This document shows, one piece after another, positions 41,311 to 49,422 of a DNA stretch of 64,000 nt. A program made the position numbers and the translations under genes. The stretch spans positions 248,001-312,000 of the forward strand of contig LJCX01000025.1 of assembly GCA_001298545.1 (NCBI GenBank). The letters run 5' to 3'. This DNA comes from Actinobacteria bacterium OV320. Its GTDB lineage: Bacteria; Actinomycetota; Actinomycetes; Streptomycetales; Streptomycetaceae. Each line of letters starts with the position of its first letter. Position 1 is the stretch's first letter. Below the pieces are notes generated by a model. That model was not told the origin of the DNA and made no database searches. It saw nothing but the letters and a program-made list of their open reading frames with translations.

Positions 41311-41706
41311 CTAGACGGCCATGCGGCGCAACCGCTCGAAAGCCTTGATGTACAGGGCGATCTCCGACGGCTGGGTGATGTTCACCTCGGCGGAGATCAG
41401 CTCGACGGACACGAGAGTGTCGTCGTGGACGTCGAACGTCTCCTGCGGCCAGAGCGTCCGTTCGCGGGTCGACATCGGGACGACACCGAGGGACACCGCC
41501 GGGAGCGCCCCTGCGGTCAACAGGTAGCCGAGCTGCGCGGCCATCGCGTCCGCGTTGCCGAGCTGGTAGTACAGCACGGCCGCTTCGACGACCATCACGA
41601 AGCGGGGGCCGGACTCGTGGATGATTCGGGAGCGCTGGAGGCGTGCCGCCGCGGCCTCGGCCGCGTCGTCGAGTACGTCGAGAAGGCGCGCGTTCGTGCT
41701 CAGCAG
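41311..41706 (-). pseudogene. Truncated XRE/DUF5753 regulator (C-terminal fragment)
   Basis: A minus-strand frame encodes about 130 residues that match the DUF5753 end of a second WhiJ-like regulator: LLDVLDDAAEAAAARLQRSRI, VMVVEAAVLYYQLG, QLGYLLTAGALPAVSLGVVP and ALYIKAFERLRRMAV. The helix-turn-helix and the first part of DUF5753 are missing; the open frame continues to 41823 as arginine/proline-rich sequence with no homology I can see. It is therefore a remnant, probably marking the right edge of the island. Confidence 0.75.
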
Positions 41707-41858
41707 CGCCCGCGCGGGCGCAGGTGGGTCCCGACGGGCCGACCGGCGGGTATTTCGACGCGGCGGGGGACTGCCCTGGTAGCCCGCACCGTCCCCGGTT
41801 CGGTGGAGTGTGATCCACGGCACTGGAACTGTCTCCCACGGGCCGGAGAGGTAAGGGT

Positions 41859-42656
41859 GTGAGTTCCAACGATGACGATGACGATGGCGATGGCGAGAGC
41901 CGTGACGGTGATGGCCGTGACGACGACGGGCGGGACGACGACGGGCGTCTGCGGGCGCGGGTGCGGGGCGGGGAGCGGGCGGCGTTCGCCGAGCTCTACG
42001 AGTTGTACGCGGCAGCCGTGTACCACCACGCCCTCCGGCTGACCGGTGACTGGTCCGTCGCCGAGGAGGTCATGTCGGAGACGTTCCTCGCCGCCTGGCG
42101 GGGGCGCGGGGCCGTGGAGGCCGAGGGCGGGTCGTTGCGGCCCTGGCTGTTCGGGATCGCCACCAACAAGGCGCGCAACGCCGACCGGAGTCTTCGTCGT
42201 CGGCTCGCCTTTCTCGCCCGGCGGGCCGAGGCCGGAGCCGGTACCGGAGGCGACGACGCCGTCGGTGACTTCGCCGAGGACGTCGTCGGGCGGATCGACG
42301 ACGCCCGGCGGCTCGCCGAGGTAAGGCGGGTGCTCGCACGGTTGCGGCGGCACGAGCGGGAGGTCATCGCCCTGTGCGTGTGGGGCGGGCTCGACTACGC
42401 GCAGGCCGCGGAGGCGCTCGGCGTGCCCGTCGGAACGGTACGGTCCCGCTTGTCCCGGGCTCGTGCCCGGCTTCGGGAGATCGTCGAGCGGGAGATCGTC
42501 GAGCGGGAGTCGCGGCAGTCCGGGCGTACCGAGCGACGTACGGAGCTACGTACCGAACGACGTGCGGGACGGCGTACGGAACCCCGTTCCCGTCGCGGAG
42601 AGGTAGAGAGTGAGACCGCGTTCGCGGTCCTGCCCATTCAGGAGGAAGCCCGATGA
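41859..42656 (+). CDS. ECF-type RNA polymerase sigma factor
   Basis: A 265-residue sigma-70-family protein. Residues 1-30 are an Asp/Gly/Arg-rich leader. Region 2 is about 32-100 (AAFAELYELYAAAVYHHALRL, GDWSVAEEVMSETFLAAW), and region 4 is about 150-205 (HEREVIALCVWGGLDYAQAAEALGVPVGTVRSRLSRAR in parts). The C-terminal 60 residues are Arg/Glu repeats (ERRTELRTERRAGRRTEP). It starts with GTG and overlaps the downstream CU044_5270 gene (ATGA), the standard arrangement for this group, where the partner is believed to act as a membrane-linked anti-sigma-like regulator. Confidence 0.92.
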   Translation: MSSNDDDDDGDGESRDGDGRDDDGRDDDGRLRARVRGGERAAFAELYELYAAAVYHHALRLTGDWSVAEEVMSETFLAAWRGRGAVEAEGGSLRPWLFGIATNKARNADRSLRRRLAFLARRAEAGAGTGGDDAVGDFAEDVVGRIDDARRLAEVRRVLARLRRHEREVIALCVWGGLDYAQAAEALGVPVGTVRSRLSRARARLREIVEREIVERESRQSGRTERRTELRTERRAGRRTEPRSRRGEVESETAFAVLPIQEEAR

Positions 42657-43780
42657 ACGCCACTCCCGCCGGGTCCGAGCAGGAGGAGCGCGAGGAACTC
42701 GACGAGCTGCGGCGGCTGTTGCCGGCCGGTCCCGTCGAGCGGCAGGTGCTGACTCCTGGGCGTCGCTCCCATCACAAGGACGTTCTGATGCAGCTCATCG
42801 ACCGCGACCAGGAGAGAAACCACGCCGATTCGCCGGTGCGGCCCCGCCCGCGGCTGCCGCGGCTTCCGCGGCTTCCGCGACCCGCTCTCGTCGCCGGATC
42901 CGTCGCCGTCGCCGTCGCGTTGGCCGCCGGGCTGACCGTCGGGATCGGTGCGGGGCGGGGCGACGGTGGTACGGCGGCCCGGCCCGGTGCGAGCAGTACG
43001 GCGGGCGGGGGCGGGAGCCGTGGCGCGGTCGTGACCCTCGACCGTATCGCCGCGGTCGCCCTGCGGACGGACGTCGAGCCCGTGGGCGACGGTCAGTTCG
43101 TGTACGTGCGCAGCAGGGGCGCCGGGAACGAGGGCGTCTTCGACGGGCCCGTCGTGCTCGGGAAGATGCACGAGCGGCAGGTGTGGTTCTCACAGCGGCA
43201 GGGCCCCGTGACCGACGTCGGGTTGATCCGCGAGTCCGGACAGGACTGGCCGATCGAGGTCGGCGTGCCGGACGGTACGGATCCGAAGGACGCCGCGGTG
43301 CCGGCCGGGTTCGACCGGCCCACCTACGCCTGGCTCGCCGCGCTGCCGACCGATCCCGACGCCCTGCTGAAGCTGCTCTACGCCGATGCCCGGGTCGAGG
43401 AGGGGGAGGACAGGGATCAGGAGGTCTTCGGCCGGATCGGCGATCTCATCGGCGAGCAGATCATGCCGTCCGCGACCGCTGCCGCGTTCTACAAGGCCAC
43501 CGCCCGGATCCCCGGTGTGACCGAGGTGCCCGACGCGGTGGACGCCGTCGGCCGGCACGGTATCGCCATCGCCCGGGAGGACACCCGGCACGGCACCCGC
43601 ACCGAGTGGATCTTCGATCCCGGCACGCTCGACTACCTCGGCGTACGCACCGTCTTCAGCCGGGACACCGAGCGGGCCGAGGCGGGGACGGTCTACGACA
43701 CCAGTGCGGTGCTGGAGCGGGCCGTCGTCGACAAGAGCGGGCAGGAGCCGGGTGAGCGGCGTCGGGCCGGGCGAGGCTAG
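42653..43780 (+). CDS. CU044_5270 family protein (sigma-factor partner)
   Basis: A 375-residue single-pass membrane protein. An acidic cytoplasmic N-terminus (EEREELDELRRLLPAG) is followed by a basic Pro/Leu/Arg stretch, one helix (LVAGSVAVAVALAAGLTVGIG, in two parts, about 82-100), and an extracytoplasmic domain. The translational coupling with the sigma gene and strong GGAGGA ribosome site indicate co-expression. By analogy with other CU044_5270 proteins it probably holds the sigma factor at the membrane until a signal arrives (inference). Confidence 0.88.
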   Translation: MNATPAGSEQEEREELDELRRLLPAGPVERQVLTPGRRSHHKDVLMQLIDRDQERNHADSPVRPRPRLPRLPRLPRPALVAGSVAVAVALAAGLTVGIGAGRGDGGTAARPGASSTAGGGGSRGAVVTLDRIAAVALRTDVEPVGDGQFVYVRSRGAGNEGVFDGPVVLGKMHERQVWFSQRQGPVTDVGLIRESGQDWPIEVGVPDGTDPKDAAVPAGFDRPTYAWLAALPTDPDALLKLLYADARVEEGEDRDQEVFGRIGDLIGEQIMPSATAAAFYKATARIPGVTEVPDAVDAVGRHGIAIAREDTRHGTRTEWIFDPGTLDYLGVRTVFSRDTERAEAGTVYDTSAVLERAVVDKSGQEPGERRRAGRG

Positions 43781-43782
43781 CC

Positions 43783-43820
43783 CCTGACACCTGACGCCTG
43801 ACGCCTGACGCCTGACGCTT
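43783..43820. repeat. Tandem repeat of an 8-nt unit
   Basis: About five copies of CCTGACGC (first CCTGACAC, last CTGACGCT) directly follow the CU044_5270 stop. The remaining bases to 43974 are GC-rich with repeated GGGGGCCCGGCA-CCCGGTGG units and no gene. Confidence 0.75.
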
Positions 43821-43974
43821 AACGCCGGGCGGCGCCCCGGCTGCCCGGGAATTCGGGGGCCCGGCATCCCGGTGGCGGTGGGGGGCGGGGGCCCGGCACC
43901 CCGGTGGTGCTGGGGCTCGGGGGGGCGTCGGGCCGTGGTCGCCTCGGCGCTCCCCCGAGCCCGTCAGGCATCCG

Positions 43975-44421
43975 TCATCCGCTGAGCTGCCTGCGGTCGT
44001 TCCTCGCGCCGCCCGTGATCTGGATGCGGCGCGGCTTGGCCTGTTCGGCCACCGGGATGCGCAGGGTCAGAACACCTGCCTCGTAGGACGCGTCGATGCG
44101 GTCCGTGTCGAGGGTCTCGCCCAGGAAGAGCTGGCGGGTGAAGGTGCCGGTCGAACGCTCGGCGACGATCAGCTCAGCTCCCTCGGGGGCGGGGGAACGG
44201 CGCTCGGCGCGCACGTTGAGGACATTGCGTTCGACGTCGAGTTCGATCGTCTCCGGGTCGATGCCGGGGAGATCGAAGTGGACGAGGAACTCGTCACCCG
44301 ACCGGTAGGCGTCCATCGCCATCGCCGCGGGGTGGTGGTCGGTGCCTGTTCCGGTGCCGGGCCCGAAGAACTGCTGGGCGAGTCGGTCGAATTCACGGAA
44401 CGGGTCGGTCCGCATGAGCAT
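43975..44421 (-). CDS. Hsp20/alpha-crystallin family small heat-shock protein
   Basis: A 148-residue ATP-independent chaperone. The alpha-crystallin domain (about 35-130) shows YRSGDEFLVHFDLPGIDPE, VLNVRAERR and the GVLTLRIPV signature (GVLTL) near the end. The start MLMRTDPFREFDRLAQQFF is typical of actinobacterial Hsp18 proteins. ATG 44421 is used; a GTG at 44424 is three bases closer to the AGGAAAGGAG site. A near-perfect housekeeping-type promoter lies 50 bp upstream. Confidence 0.94.
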   Translation of the reverse strand: MLMRTDPFREFDRLAQQFFGPGTGTGTDHHPAAMAMDAYRSGDEFLVHFDLPGIDPETIELDVERNVLNVRAERRSPAPEGAELIVAERSTGTFTRQLFLGETLDTDRIDASYEAGVLTLRIPVAEQAKPRRIQITGGARNDRRQLSG

Positions 44422-44470
44422 CACGGGTCACTCCTTTCCTAAGTGCTGGGTGCGATGCCCTACGCCTTCT

Positions 44471-44499
44471 TATATAGCTCGCTGGAGGAAAGTTGACAA
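44471..44499 (-). promoter_or_regulatory. Promoter of the Hsp20 gene
   Basis: On the minus strand TTGTCA (complement of 44494-44499) and TATATA (complement of 44471-44476) are separated by exactly 17 bp, a strong match to the housekeeping sigma consensus and unusually AT-rich for this genome. No clear HrcA (CIRCE), HspR or RheA operator was seen around it. Confidence 0.75.
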
Positions 44500-44573
44500 G
44501 CCTCGGCTCATGTTCGTGGTGTCGGCGGGTCCGCGCGTTAGCCTCGGGTCGACCGAGGAGAGGGCAGGCAGAC

Positions 44574-44876
44574 ATGGCGAAGGTTCCGAGTGCGGTGATC
44601 GCCGCGGGCGGGTTGGTCGGCGGGTACGGCGTGGCCCGGTGGACGAGGAAGCGGCCGCTGGGCGGGGCCGTCCTCGCCGTCGCGGGGGCCGCGGCCGCGC
44701 AGCAGTGGCGGCGGCAGGCGGGCGGGAAGGCGGCGGGGGCGCTGACCGTCGCGTACGTCGCCGCCTTCGCGGGATCGCATCCGCTGGCGAAGAAGGTCGG
44801 CGCCTGGCCGTCGGTGTTCGGCGTGGCGGGCGCGGTCGCACTCGCGTCGTGGGCGGTCGCCGACCGGCGAGGCTGA
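44574..44876 (+). CDS. Small conserved membrane protein, function unknown
   Basis: A 100-residue alanine/glycine-rich protein with about three hydrophobic stretches (VIAAGGLVGGYGVA, AVLAVAGAAAA, VFGVAGAVALASWAVA). It is divergent from the Hsp20 gene. ATG 44574 is preferred to the longer frame starting at 44493, which would begin inside the promoter region. Its last codons and stop lie in the first unit of a 27-bp tandem repeat, so expansion of that repeat has shaped its C-terminus. Confidence 0.6.
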   Translation: MAKVPSAVIAAGGLVGGYGVARWTRKRPLGGAVLAVAGAAAAQQWRRQAGGKAAGALTVAYVAAFAGSHPLAKKVGAWPSVFGVAGAVALASWAVADRRG

Positions 44877-45021
44877 GGCAGGGGCGCCGACCGGCGAGGC
44901 TGAGGCAGGGGCGTCGGCCGGCGAGGCTGAGGCAGGGGCGTCGGCCGGTGAGGCTGAGGCAGGGGCGTCGGCCGGCGAGGCTGAGCAACGGGCGCCGACC
45001 GGCAGGGCCGAGCAACGGGCG
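44866..45021. repeat. 27-bp tandem repeat, 5.8 copies
   Basis: Units begin GGCGAGGCTGAGGCAGGGGC at 44866, 44893, 44920, 44947 and 44974, with a 21-bp partial at 45001. Copies 2-4 are nearly identical; the fifth and the partial carry the variant GAGCAACGGGC. Because 27 is a multiple of three, minus-strand frames read a 9-residue Ala/Pro/Ser repeat. The plus-strand stop of the preceding gene lies in copy 1, and the array ends just beyond the stop of the next gene. Confidence 0.95.
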
Positions 45022-45037
45022 CGCGGGGCCGGGGAGC

Positions 45038-45838
45038 CTACCGGCCCAGCGCCGACCGCAGCGTCACCCCGTGCCGTCGGCGCAGGCGCCGTACCTCCCA
45101 CACCGACAGCAGCGTCACCGACAGCGGGCCGCCCACCAGGAAGCCGTAGAGGACTAGTGGTGGGGCGGCCACCTCGGGGTCGTCCAACAGGCCCAGGACG
45201 AAGAGCGACCAGACCAGCAGCGGGGAGATCAGCGCCGGCAGCAGGTCGTGGACGTCGCCGAGGCGGAAGCAGGAGTTGAAGGCGTACACCAGGGCCAGCA
45301 CGGTCACGGGGATCGCGAGGAGCAGCGCGGCGGCGCAGGCGAGGGTGCCGAGGAAGAACACCACGATCAGCAGGATGCTGAAGAGAATGCCGTGGTAGCC
45401 GAAGTCGGACAGCGTGATGATCTCGCCCTTCAGCAGCCGGACCAGGAACCAGCACACCGCGGCACCGAGCGCGATCGCGAACACCGTCAGCAGCGGGCCC
45501 AGCAGGCGACGCGCGTACACCCGGCCGAGCGGCGAGCGGGCCGTGGCGATGAACGCCGTGACGGCGACGAAGGCCGTGCCGAAGGTGATCCCGCAGCCGA
45601 TCAGCAGGTCCTCCAGCTTGTCCATGACGAACTTCTCGCCTCCCTCCCGCAGCGGGTACGCCATCAGCAGCCACACCGTCGCGGCCAGCCCCACCGCCGT
45701 CCGGGCCCAGGCCAGGACGCGCACCGCGGGGTCGTCCACCCGGTCGGCGCGGGAGGGTTCGGCCAGTGCCGAGGCGACGGCAAGCGGGTTGGGCAGGATG
45801 CGGAGCGCGCCGGAGCGGCCCGGGCTGCCGGTGTTCAC
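45038..45838 (-). CDS. Integral membrane protein, unrecognised family
   Basis: A 266-residue protein with about six hydrophobic helices (LAATVWLLMAYPL, CGITFGTAFVAVTAFIATA, LLTVFAIALGAAVCWFLVR, GILFSILLIVVFFLGTLACAAALLLA in parts, then two more after residue 200) and a basic C-terminus. There is no catalytic motif. The start is a GTG at 45838 with GGGGGAGA upstream. Convergent with the small membrane-protein gene across the 27-bp repeat array. Confidence 0.75.
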   Translation of the reverse strand: MNTGSPGRSGALRILPNPLAVASALAEPSRADRVDDPAVRVLAWARTAVGLAATVWLLMAYPLREGGEKFVMDKLEDLLIGCGITFGTAFVAVTAFIATARSPLGRVYARRLLGPLLTVFAIALGAAVCWFLVRLLKGEIITLSDFGYHGILFSILLIVVFFLGTLACAAALLLAIPVTVLALVYAFNSCFRLGDVHDLLPALISPLLVWSLFVLGLLDDPEVAAPPLVLYGFLVGGPLSVTLLSVWEVRRLRRRHGVTLRSALGR

Positions 45839-45944
45839 GTGTAGGTCTCCCCCGAGTACGTTCCACGGTTCACGCGTTTGCGCGTGCCACGGCGCGTCAC
45901 CTTATACGATCTTCACTTCTCGGGTCACCACCCGTCACCGCCCG

Positions 45945-46919
45945 TCACCGCCCGTCTCCCCCGCGCCCTTCCCCCGACCGGAACGCCCGTCGATATCCCT
46001 GGGGGCTGGTGCCGACCACCTTGCGGAAGCGTTCGCGGAAAGCCGTCGGGGAGCCGAAACCCGCCTGGGTGGCGATGCGTTCCACCGGGTACGCCGTCGA
46101 CTCCAGCAGGTACTGCGCGCGCCGCACCCGCGCCCGGTGCAGCCAGCGCAGCGGTGTCGTGCCGGTCTGTTCGCGGAAGCGGCGGTTGAGGGTGCGGGTG
46201 CTCATGCCGGCCCGCCCGGCGATCTGCTCCAGGGTCACCTCCCGGCCGCAGTTGTCCTCCAGCCAGGCCAGCACGGGTTCGAGGGTCGCCCCGGCGGGCG
46301 CGGGTGGCAGGTCGTGGACGATGAACTGGGCCTGGCCGCCCTCCCGTTCGAGCGGCATGACCGACATCCGGGCCGCCTGCGCGGCGACCGCCGAACCGTA
46401 GTCGCCGCGGATCATGTGCAGGCACATGTCGAGGGCCGCGGCGGCGCCCGCCGAGGTGAGGAACTGGCCGTTGTCGACGTAGAGGACGTTCGGGTCGACC
46501 GTCACCTTCGGGTAGCGCTCGGCCAGCTCCCGCGCCGCGATCCAGTGCGTCGTCGCGCGCAGTCCGTCCAGCAGGCCCGTCGCGGCGAACAGGAACGCGC
46601 CGACGCAGACCGAGGCGATCCGGGTGCCGCCCGCCGCCGCGTCCCGCAGGGCCTCCGCGACGCCGATCGGCAGTTCGTCCGGCGGGTCCGCCACCCCGGG
46701 CAGGATGATCGTGTCCGCCTCGGCCAGCGCCTCGAGCCCGTACGGCGCCCGCACGGTGAACGCCCCCGCGCTCACCTCCCCGGTGGGTGACGGCGAGCAG
46801 ACTCTGACCCGGTATGCCGGGCGCCCGTCGGGCAGCCGCGGCCAGCCGAAGGCGTCGATCGGGGCGGACAGGTCGAACGGGACGACCCCGTCCAGGACCA
46901 GTACGACGACGGTGTGCAT
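45945..46919 (-). CDS. GlxA-family AraC-type transcriptional regulator (DJ-1/PfpI sensor domain)
   Basis: A 324-residue regulator. An N-terminal DJ-1/PfpI-like domain (1-175) has the nucleophile elbow ASVCVGAFLFAATGLLDGL and the ATTHW motif. A C-terminal AraC DNA-binding domain (about 215-320) has two helix-turn-helix units (LEQIAGRAGMSTRTLNRRF and ERIATQAGFGSPTAFRERF). No ribosome site precedes the ATG at 46919, and a promoter-like region lies directly upstream, so a leaderless mRNA is possible. The open frame upstream is repetitive and non-coding. Target unknown. Confidence 0.88.
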   Translation of the reverse strand: MHTVVVLVLDGVVPFDLSAPIDAFGWPRLPDGRPAYRVRVCSPSPTGEVSAGAFTVRAPYGLEALAEADTIILPGVADPPDELPIGVAEALRDAAAGGTRIASVCVGAFLFAATGLLDGLRATTHWIAARELAERYPKVTVDPNVLYVDNGQFLTSAGAAAALDMCLHMIRGDYGSAVAAQAARMSVMPLEREGGQAQFIVHDLPPAPAGATLEPVLAWLEDNCGREVTLEQIAGRAGMSTRTLNRRFREQTGTTPLRWLHRARVRRAQYLLESTAYPVERIATQAGFGSPTAFRERFRKVVGTSPQGYRRAFRSGEGRGGDGR

Positions 46920-46999
46920 GGCAAGAGCGTAGGTGTACGACGGATTACGGCCACCTCGACCCCCTGGTTGCGGTTGAGGTGGCGGTGACGGTTGTAGTC

Positions 47000-47036
47000 G
47001 TGGTTGTGGCTGTGGCTGTGGCTGTGGTTGTGGTTG
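47000..47036. repeat. Hexamer-type repeat (GTGGCT/GTGGTT)
   Basis: Six or seven imperfect copies of GTGGCT or GTGGTT lie in the region between the AraC-type gene and the next gene. The surrounding 239-bp gap is otherwise featureless apart from the expected promoters. Confidence 0.7.
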
Positions 47037-47158
47037 CAGGCGGCCGCCGACCTCGGCCTTTGGTGACCGACGGCCACCGCCCTCCCCTGGCGAGAATCCG
47101 TCGCCCTCTGGCATTTCCGCCGCTTCTGTGGGACGCGCGTGCCGCCTAGCGTCGGTGC

Positions 47159-47608
47159 GTGACCAAGTTCCTCCTCGCCGTGCACGTCCTCGCCGCGATC
47201 GTCGCGATCGGGCCCGTCACCGTCGCCGCCAGCATGTTCCCGCCCGCCGCGCGCCGCGCCCTGGCCGCGCCCGACGACGCCCGCGCGAGCGAGACCGTAC
47301 GGCTGTTGCACCGCATCTGCCAGGTGTACGCGGCCGTCGGTCTCGCCGTCCCCGTGTTCGGGTTCGCCACGGCGGGCGCGATGGGCGTGATGGGCGACCC
47401 CTGGCTGATCGCGTCGATCGTGCTGACCGTGCTGGCCGCGGGTGTGCTGCTGGTCCTCGTGCTGCCCCGGCAGGAGGTGCTCGTCGAGGGCGCGGGGGCG
47501 CGGGAGACCACGGTTCGACTCGCCATGTTCACGGGGGTGTTCAACCTGCTGTGGGCGACCGTGACGATCCTGATGATCGTCCGGCCGGGGTCGACGACGG
47601 GCGCCTGA
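47159..47608 (+). CDS. Small integral membrane protein, DUF2269-like
   Basis: A 149-residue protein with four hydrophobic helices: LLAVHVLAAIVAIGPVTVAASMF, ICQVYAAVGLAVPVFGFATAG, LIASIVLTVLAAGVLLVLVL and VFNLLWATVTILMIV. The loop after helix 1 is alanine-rich. The pattern resembles DUF2269-type proteins of unknown role, but no diagnostic motif is clear. The start is a GTG at 47159 with no good ribosome site; divergent from the AraC-type gene. Confidence 0.68.
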   Translation: MTKFLLAVHVLAAIVAIGPVTVAASMFPPAARRALAAPDDARASETVRLLHRICQVYAAVGLAVPVFGFATAGAMGVMGDPWLIASIVLTVLAAGVLLVLVLPRQEVLVEGAGARETTVRLAMFTGVFNLLWATVTILMIVRPGSTTGA

Positions 47609-47643
47609 CCCCTGGCCGGCCGCCTGCCGCCCGCCGCAGAGCG

Positions 47644-47678
47644 CCCGCTGCCCGCTGCCCGCTGCCCGCTGCCCGCTG
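47644..47678. repeat. Five tandem copies of a 7-nt unit
   Basis: CCCGCTG is repeated five times (47644-47678), followed by CCCGCC, just before the promoter region of the alginate-lyase-like gene. Confidence 0.85.
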
Positions 47679-47726
47679 CCCGCCAGGTTTTCGTTATCGG
47701 CGCGGCCCCTCGTCCGTCTCCCCGGC

Positions 47727-49343
47727 ATGCATCTGCAACCGCACCAGACCCGACCAGGACAGACCGGCCGCGGCCGGATCGGCCGCCACGAGACCGGCAG
47801 CCATCAGATCAGCCGCCGCGGCCTGCTGAAGGCGGCGGGCACGGCGGCCGGAGCCGTCGGTGTGGCCGCCGCCCTCCCCGCGGCCCCCGCCGCCGCCGTC
47901 GGATACGCGCACCCGGGCCTGCTGCACACCGGCGCCGACCTGGCCCGCATGGCCGCCGAGGTGAAGGCCGGCGCCGCGCCCTACACCGCCGGATACGCCC
48001 GGCTCACCGCCAACCGGCATGCGCAGAGCGGCTGGACGGCCAACCCGCAGGCGACCGTGTACCGGGGTTCGGGCTCGCCGCAGAACTACACGATCCTCTA
48101 CAACGATCTCCACGCCGCCTACCAGAACGGCCTGCGGTTCCACGTCAGCGGGGAGCGCGCGTACGCCGACACCGCCGTCGCGATCCTCAACGCCTGGTCG
48201 GCGAAGCTCACTTCGCTCGCGGGCTCGGCCGACCGGTTCCTGGCGGCCGGGCTGTACGGCTACCAGGCCGCCAACGCCGCCGAACTCGTCCGCGACCACG
48301 CCGGCTTCGAGCTCGAACGCTTCCGGAAGATGCTGACCACCGTCTTCTCGCCGCTCAGCGAGAGCTTCCTCGTCGGGCACAACGGTGCCGTGATCACCAA
48401 CTACTGGCCCAACTGGGACCTCACCGCGATGGCCTGCGTCCTCGCCACCGGCATCTTCTGCGACGACGGCGCCAGGGTGGAACAGGCCGTCGAGTACTTC
48501 AAGAGCGGCTCCGGGCTCGGTGCCGTCAGGAAGGCCATCCCCGTGGTGCACGACGACGGTCTCGCCGAGTGGCTGGAGGCGGGCCGCGACCAGGGGCACG
48601 CGCTGCTCGGCGTCGGCCTCATGGGCACCTTCTGCGAGATGGCCTGGAACCAGGGCATCGACCTCTACGGCTACGACGACAGCCGTTTCCTCAAGGGCGC
48701 CCAGTACGTGGCGAAGTGGAGCCTCGGCGGCGATGTCGCCTACACGGCCAACACCCGGGCCAAGGGCGCCGTGGGCGGCTGGTCGGGCAGCGAGACCGCC
48801 TCCGGCGCGGCCGGGGTCGACCCGGCGATGACCCGGCCGATCTGGGCGATGATCGCCAACCACTACACCAAGCGCCGGGGGCTGTCCGCGCCCTACCTCA
48901 CCCGCATCGCCGCCAAGGCGGGACCCGAGGGCGGCGGCGGGGACTACGGGCCCAACAGCGGCGGCTACGACCAACTCGGCTTCGGGACGCTGGCGTTCAC
49001 CCGGGACAGGTCGACGATGAGTGCGGGCGGCTCCTCGACCGGTTCGTCCCCCTCGGTGGCCTCCCCGTCCCTCTCCCCCTCCCCGTCCGCGTCCGGCGCC
49101 GCAGGATCGGGCGCCGCCGCATCGGGCGGATCGGCCGCGCCCTCCGCCTCGGCGGCGCCGACCGGGACGGAGGCCGGCGCCGCGAAGAGCGGCGGCGGCC
49201 TCGCCTCCACCGGCGCCACCGACCTCGTCGCGTGGACCGCGGCCACCGGCCTCACCGCCCTGGCCGGCGGCCTGCTGTTGCTGCGCCGAAGGGGCCGGAC
49301 CAGGGACGGCGCCGAAGGCAGGGCCACGGGCGGAGCCGAGTAG
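47727..49343 (+). CDS. Alginate lyase family protein with LASTG cell-wall anchor
   Basis: A 538-residue secreted polysaccharide-lyase-like protein. The signal is twin-arginine (SRRGLLKAAG, about 29-38). The alginate-lyase-type alpha/alpha barrel (about 60-430) shows ANPQATVYRG, YNDLHAAYQNGLRFHVSG and GHNGAVITNYWPNWDL. A Ser/Pro/Ala linker leads to LASTG, a hydrophobic helix and RRRGRTRDG, a class E sortase signal. The 28-residue extension before the Arg pair, and the absence of a ribosome site, leave the start uncertain. It probably degrades uronic-acid-containing polymers at the cell surface. Confidence 0.85.
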   Translation: MHLQPHQTRPGQTGRGRIGRHETGSHQISRRGLLKAAGTAAGAVGVAAALPAAPAAAVGYAHPGLLHTGADLARMAAEVKAGAAPYTAGYARLTANRHAQSGWTANPQATVYRGSGSPQNYTILYNDLHAAYQNGLRFHVSGERAYADTAVAILNAWSAKLTSLAGSADRFLAAGLYGYQAANAAELVRDHAGFELERFRKMLTTVFSPLSESFLVGHNGAVITNYWPNWDLTAMACVLATGIFCDDGARVEQAVEYFKSGSGLGAVRKAIPVVHDDGLAEWLEAGRDQGHALLGVGLMGTFCEMAWNQGIDLYGYDDSRFLKGAQYVAKWSLGGDVAYTANTRAKGAVGGWSGSETASGAAGVDPAMTRPIWAMIANHYTKRRGLSAPYLTRIAAKAGPEGGGGDYGPNSGGYDQLGFGTLAFTRDRSTMSAGGSSTGSSPSVASPSLSPSPSASGAAGSGAAASGGSAAPSASAAPTGTEAGAAKSGGGLASTGATDLVAWTAATGLTALAGGLLLLRRRGRTRDGAEGRATGGAE

Positions 49344-49422
49344 GAGGGGCAGGAAGGGGCAGGAGGGCCAGGAGGCGTCGAGGGCACCCGCGTGGGGCGG
49401 CCGCCGGAGCGACCGCGCACCC

